Below are positions 6,892 to 9,252 of a DNA stretch of 9,252 nt, piece after piece. The notes under the pieces were generated by a model that was given only the letters and a program-made list of their open reading frames with translations, was not told the origin of the DNA and made no database searches. Each line of letters begins with the position of its first letter. Positions within the stretch are counted from its first letter, which is position 1. Both the position numbers and the translations under genes were made by a program. The DNA comes from Xanthobacteraceae bacterium. GTDB lineage: Bacteria; Pseudomonadota; Alphaproteobacteria; Rhizobiales; Xanthobacteraceae. The stretch covers positions 1 through 9,252 of the forward strand of contig JASHXZ010000005.1 in assembly GCA_030043285.1 (NCBI GenBank), written 5' to 3'.

Positions 6892-7263
6892 TTACGGGTT
6901 GCCCAAAAAGTGCCGGACGGTCTCGATGAACTTGCCGACCGAGATCGGCTTCGACAGATAAGCCTCGCAGCCGCCTTCGCGGATGCGCTCCTCGTCGCCC
7001 TTCATGGCGAACGCGGTGACCGCGACCACCGGAATGCGCTTGAGTTCGACATCGTCCTTGATCCACTTGGTCACTTCCAGGCCGGACACTTCGGGCAGCT
7101 GAATGTCCATGAGGATCAGGTCCGGCCGATGCTTGCGCGCAAGATCGAGCGCGTCGATGCCGTTGCGCGTGCCGACCGTCCGATAGCCGTGCGCCTCCAG
7201 GAGGTCGTGGAAGAGCTTCATATTGAGCTCATTGTCCTCCACAATCAGGACAGTTTTGGCCAT
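6892..7263 (-). CDS. divK: DivK single-domain response regulator
   Basis: The 123-residue protein is a lone receiver domain: [20 protein letters not shown], phosphoacceptor Asp53 in [25 protein letters not shown] and YLSKPI. In alphaproteobacteria, DivK is phosphorylated and dephosphorylated by DivJ and PleC. It controls the DivL-CckA-CtrA pathway and also stimulates DivJ/PleC and so PleD activity. The start is set by GGAAGG (7276-7271 on the minus strand), 7 bases before the ATG. The frame extends nine codons further upstream, but those residues are not conserved-looking. pleD starts 10 bases after the stop, forming the two-gene operon usual in this order. Confidence 0.95.
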   Translation of the reverse strand: MAKTVLIVEDNELNMKLFHDLLEAHGYRTVGTRNGIDALDLARKHRPDLILMDIQLPEVSGLEVTKWIKDDVELKRIPVVAVTAFAMKGDEERIREGGCEAYLSKPISVGKFIETVRHFLGNP

Positions 7264-7379
7264 CCCCGATCCTTCCGCCCCCTGCCCCATCGACGTCCCG
7301 CGGCGGCAAAGGGCGGTCCTGCCGACACACCCGCCCTAGACCGCCCGAAAGCTAGCGGCGATACGTTACGGAAAGGCAA
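7264..7379. promoter_or_regulatory. Divergent promoter region of divK-pleD and the DUF3572 gene
   Basis: These 116 bases separate two divergent transcription units and must hold promoters for both. The divK ribosome site is at 7276-7271 (minus). GGAAAGG at 7370-7376 is the site for the DUF3572 gene. I see no TTAA-N7-TTAA CtrA site and no clear -35/-10 pair. Confidence 0.45.
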
Positions 7380-7685
7380 ATGCAACCGATGAAACGGCCG
7401 TCACGACCCACGCGCGAGGCGGCCGAAATGCTGGCCGTTCAAGCACTCGCCTTCATCGCCGAAGAACCGCAATCGCTGAGTCGCTTTCTCGATACAAGCG
7501 GGATTTCGGCGGACGAGATTCGCACCGCCGCCGCCGAACCTGGATTTCTTGCCGGCGTGCTCGCGTATATGATGGGCGACGAGACTCTCCTGCGCGCGTT
7601 CGCCGACCGTGCCGGCATCGATCCGGCCGAGCTGGCGCCTGCCGCAAGCGCGCTCGGCGGCGCGTGGGAGCGCGATCTGCCGTAG
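7380..7685 (+). CDS. DUF3572 family protein
   Basis: This small protein has 101 residues. The body reads AAEMLAVQALAFIAEEPQSL, then SRFLDTSGISADEIRTAA, FLAGVLAYMMGDETLLRAFA and GIDPAELAPA. This helical pattern matches the DUF3572 proteins found next to divK and dinB in Hyphomicrobiales. It has no signal peptide, membrane segment or known catalytic motif, and its function is unknown. GGAAAGG (7370-7376) lies just upstream. A second ATG nine bases on (7389) has better spacing to it and could be the true start. It precedes dinB by 45 bases on the same strand, so the two may be co-transcribed. Confidence 0.85.
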   Translation: MQPMKRPSRPTREAAEMLAVQALAFIAEEPQSLSRFLDTSGISADEIRTAAAEPGFLAGVLAYMMGDETLLRAFADRAGIDPAELAPAASALGGAWERDLP

Positions 7686-7730
7686 AGTATTGCATCGTTG
7701 CCCGAACTTCTGCCGTGAGATCGTTGGGCC

Positions 7731-8987
7731 GTGAGCTTCTGCCGCGACTGCCTCGCCGATGCCCGGGCCGGCGCGCTACGCTGCGCCGCCTGCGGCTCGC
7801 CGCGCCTGTTGCGCCACAACGAGCTCGGCACGCTTGCCATCGCCCACATCGATTGTGACGCCTTCTACGCCACGATCGAAAAGCGCGATGATCCAAGCCT
7901 TGCCGCCGAACCGGTGATCGTCGGCGGCGGCCGGCGCGGCGTGGTGGCGACGGCGTGCTACGTGGCGCGTACCTTCGGGGTCAGATCGGCGATGCCGATG
8001 TTCGAGGCGTTGCGGCTATGCCCGCACGCTAAGGTCATCCGGCCGAATATGGAAAAATACGCCACGGTCGGCCGCGAGGTGCGCCGCATGATGCTTGGGC
8101 TGAGCCCGCTGGTCGAGCCACTCTCGATCGACGAGGCGTTCCTCGACCTCGCCGGCACCGAGCGGCTGCACCGCATGACGCCCGCTAAGGCCTTGGCGCA
8201 GTTTGCCCGCGAGGTCGAGACGACGCTCGGCATCACGGTTTCGATCGGGCTATCCGGCAACAAGTTTCTCGCCAAGATCGCCTCCGATCTCGACAAGCCA
8301 CGCGGCTTCGCCGTGCTCGGCATCGCCGAGGCGCCGGCCTTCCTGGCCGAAAAGCCGGTGAGCTTCATCTTCGGCGTCGGCAAAGCGAGCGCCGCGCGCT
8401 ACGCCCGCGACGGCTTTTTGCGCATCGCCGACCTGCAGCGCACTAGTGAGGCTGAACTGGCGCGCCGTTACGGCGACGAAGGCCGCCGCCTGGCGCGGCT
8501 CGCACGCGGCATCGACCACCGCAGGGTCAGCGCCGACCGTGAAACGAAAAGCGTCTCCTCGGAGACCACCTTCGAGCACGACATCGCCGATTTCCGCGCA
8601 CTGGAGCGCATTCTTTGGGTTCAGACCGAGGAGGTTTCGGCTCGCCTGAAAGCCAAGGCGCTTGCTGGCGCTACCGTTACGTTGAAGCTCAAGACCGCGG
8701 ATTTTGCCATTCGCACCCGGGCACGCTCGTTCGCGGCGCCGACCCAGCTCGCCGGCCGCATCTTTGCTGCGGCGCAGGACTTGCTGCGGCGCGAAGCCGA
8801 CGGCACGAAATATCGTTTGCTCGGCGTCGGCCTGAGCGCGCTCGTCACCGCCGAACAGGCCGATCCCGCCGATCTCGTCGATGGCCGCGCCGCCGAGGCC
8901 GAGCACGCGGTCGACCGCGTTCGCGCCCGTTTCGGCGACAACGCAGTGATCAGGGGCTTGGCGTTCGAGCGGCCGGAGGAAAGCTGA
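7731..8987 (+). CDS. dinB: DNA polymerase IV (Y-family translesion polymerase)
   Basis: The 418-residue protein is longer than E. coli DinB (351). The palm and fingers contain HIDCDAFYATIEKRDDP with catalytic Asp41, GVVATACYVARTFGVRSAMP, and PLSIDEAFLDL with catalytic Asp134 and Glu135. Next come SIGLSGNKFLAKIASDLDKP and the helix-hairpin-helix segment FIFGVGKASAARY. The little finger begins near VSSETTFEHDI. Polymerase IV bypasses damaged bases and is error-prone. The N-terminus adds about 33 residues with Cys4-X2-Cys7 and Cys18-X2-Cys21, a zinc-ribbon-like module seen in rhizobial DinB proteins. The start is GTG at 7731; an in-frame TGA at 7716-7718 rules out any start further upstream, and the cysteines rule out a later one. 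No strong ribosome site, no obvious LexA box and no QXXLF-type clamp motif at the C-terminus were seen. Confidence 0.95.
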   Translation: MSFCRDCLADARAGALRCAACGSPRLLRHNELGTLAIAHIDCDAFYATIEKRDDPSLAAEPVIVGGGRRGVVATACYVARTFGVRSAMPMFEALRLCPHAKVIRPNMEKYATVGREVRRMMLGLSPLVEPLSIDEAFLDLAGTERLHRMTPAKALAQFAREVETTLGITVSIGLSGNKFLAKIASDLDKPRGFAVLGIAEAPAFLAEKPVSFIFGVGKASAARYARDGFLRIADLQRTSEAELARRYGDEGRRLARLARGIDHRRVSADRETKSVSSETTFEHDIADFRALERILWVQTEEVSARLKAKALAGATVTLKLKTADFAIRTRARSFAAPTQLAGRIFAAAQDLLRREADGTKYRLLGVGLSALVTAEQADPADLVDGRAAEAEHAVDRVRARFGDNAVIRGLAFERPEES

Positions 8988-9020
8988 ACGCGCGCAACTG
9001 GCGCGTCGGCGAGCCGCAGC
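8988..9020. other. Short gap between convergent dinB and eipB
   Basis: Thirty-three bases separate the two stops. ACGCGC (8988-8993) and GCGCGT (9001-9006) can form a 6-base-pair stem with a 7-base loop. No T-run follows on either strand, so a terminator is only a weak possibility. Confidence 0.25.
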
Positions 9021-9252
9021 TTATGGGCAGGGCTTTTGCGGTTTGAGCTCGAGCGAAGCCAGCTTTCCCTTCACGACAAAGTCGTTGTAGTCGAGCATGA
9101 GCGCGCGCGAGATGCCGTTTTCGTAGAGCTCGAAGCTGAGCGCATAGTCCGGCGTCTGCTCGCCGCTGTCCGACGCCTTGTTCTTGGCGAAATAACTGAT
9201 CGTCACCGGCCAGCGCGCCATGTCGGCAAGCTTCGGCTCCTTGCCGGCGGGA
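9021..9252 (-). CDS. eipB: EipB/DUF1849 cell-envelope protein, C-terminal part (cut by window edge)
   Basis: The frame is open from the right edge to a TAA at 9023-9021 and gives the last 76 residues. The end reads MARWPVTISYFAKN, then DYALSFELYENGISRALMLD and YNDFVVKGKLASLELKP, finishing PQKPCP. This matches the C-terminus of EipB (DUF1849), a periplasmic beta-barrel-like protein of Hyphomicrobiales needed for envelope integrity in Brucella. The near-terminal cysteine fits the conserved disulphide known in EipB. The signal peptide and most of the protein lie outside the window. An ATG at 9221 is internal, because the frame continues upstream with conserved-looking sequence (KEPKLADMARW). Confidence 0.8.
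   Translation of the reverse strand, partial: PAGKEPKLADMARWPVTISYFAKNKASDSGEQTPDYALSFELYENGISRALMLDYNDFVVKGKLASLELKPQKPCP

Noticed and set aside
5460..6929. A 489-codon open frame on the plus strand opposite pleD
   Set aside because: It lies almost wholly antisense to a certain REC-REC-GGDEF gene. Its translation is full of Arg, Ala, Asp and His repeats without any domain. High GC codon bias commonly leaves the opposite strand open.
7264..7379. CtrA or LexA binding sites upstream of divK or dinB
   Set aside because: No TTAA-N7-TTAA pair was found here, and no GTTC-N7-GTTC or GAAC-N7-GAAC was seen before dinB.
1..9252. CRISPR array, tRNA, rRNA or riboswitch
   Set aside because: No regularly spaced direct repeats, no tRNA-like cloverleaf with a T-loop GTTCRA pattern, and no recognisable ribosomal RNA or riboswitch core were seen by eye.

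Overview
The window looks like chromosome of an alphaproteobacterium of the order Hyphomicrobiales (Rhizobiales), close to the Bradyrhizobium / Rhodopseudomonas / Xanthobacteraceae groups. The evidence is GC-rich DNA, a divK-pleD pair, a DUF3572 gene next to a dinB that carries an N-terminal zinc-ribbon-like extension, and the C-terminus of an EipB/DUF1849 envelope protein. Assignments rest on reading motifs by eye; no database search was run.

Layout. Bases 1-197 hold the 3' end of an IS630-type transposase and probably the edge of that insertion sequence. Bases 299-4829 form an accessory block. It contains a DUF318/ArsP-like permease (+), a GT-B glycosyltransferase read as SenB (-), an EgtB-like iron enzyme read as SenA (+), and selenophosphate synthetase SelD (+). 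Bases 4850-5130 hold rpmG with its promoter and terminator. Bases 5131-5507 have no convincing gene. Bases 5508-7263 carry the divK-pleD operon (-). A divergent promoter region separates it from the DUF3572 gene and dinB (+). The window closes with the 3' end of eipB (-).

The notable system is the selenium block. The described route to selenoneine uses SelD/SenC to make selenophosphate, SenB to move selenium onto a UDP-sugar giving a selenosugar, and SenA to couple the selenosugar oxidatively to hercynine. All three activities are encoded side by side here. Two things stand out. senB and senA are divergent, and their start codons share one CATG (2364-2367), so no intergenic DNA is left for promoters. 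A cysteine-rich permease gene lies directly downstream of senB in convergent orientation and is a candidate selenium-compound transporter. No hercynine-forming EgtD is encoded in the window, so hercynine would have to come from elsewhere. The insertion sequence end on one side and the housekeeping genes on the other are consistent with an acquired or mobile accessory block, but this is inference.

The right half is ordinary core genome: ribosomal protein bL33, the DivK-PleD cell-cycle and c-di-GMP control pair, and the translesion polymerase DinB.
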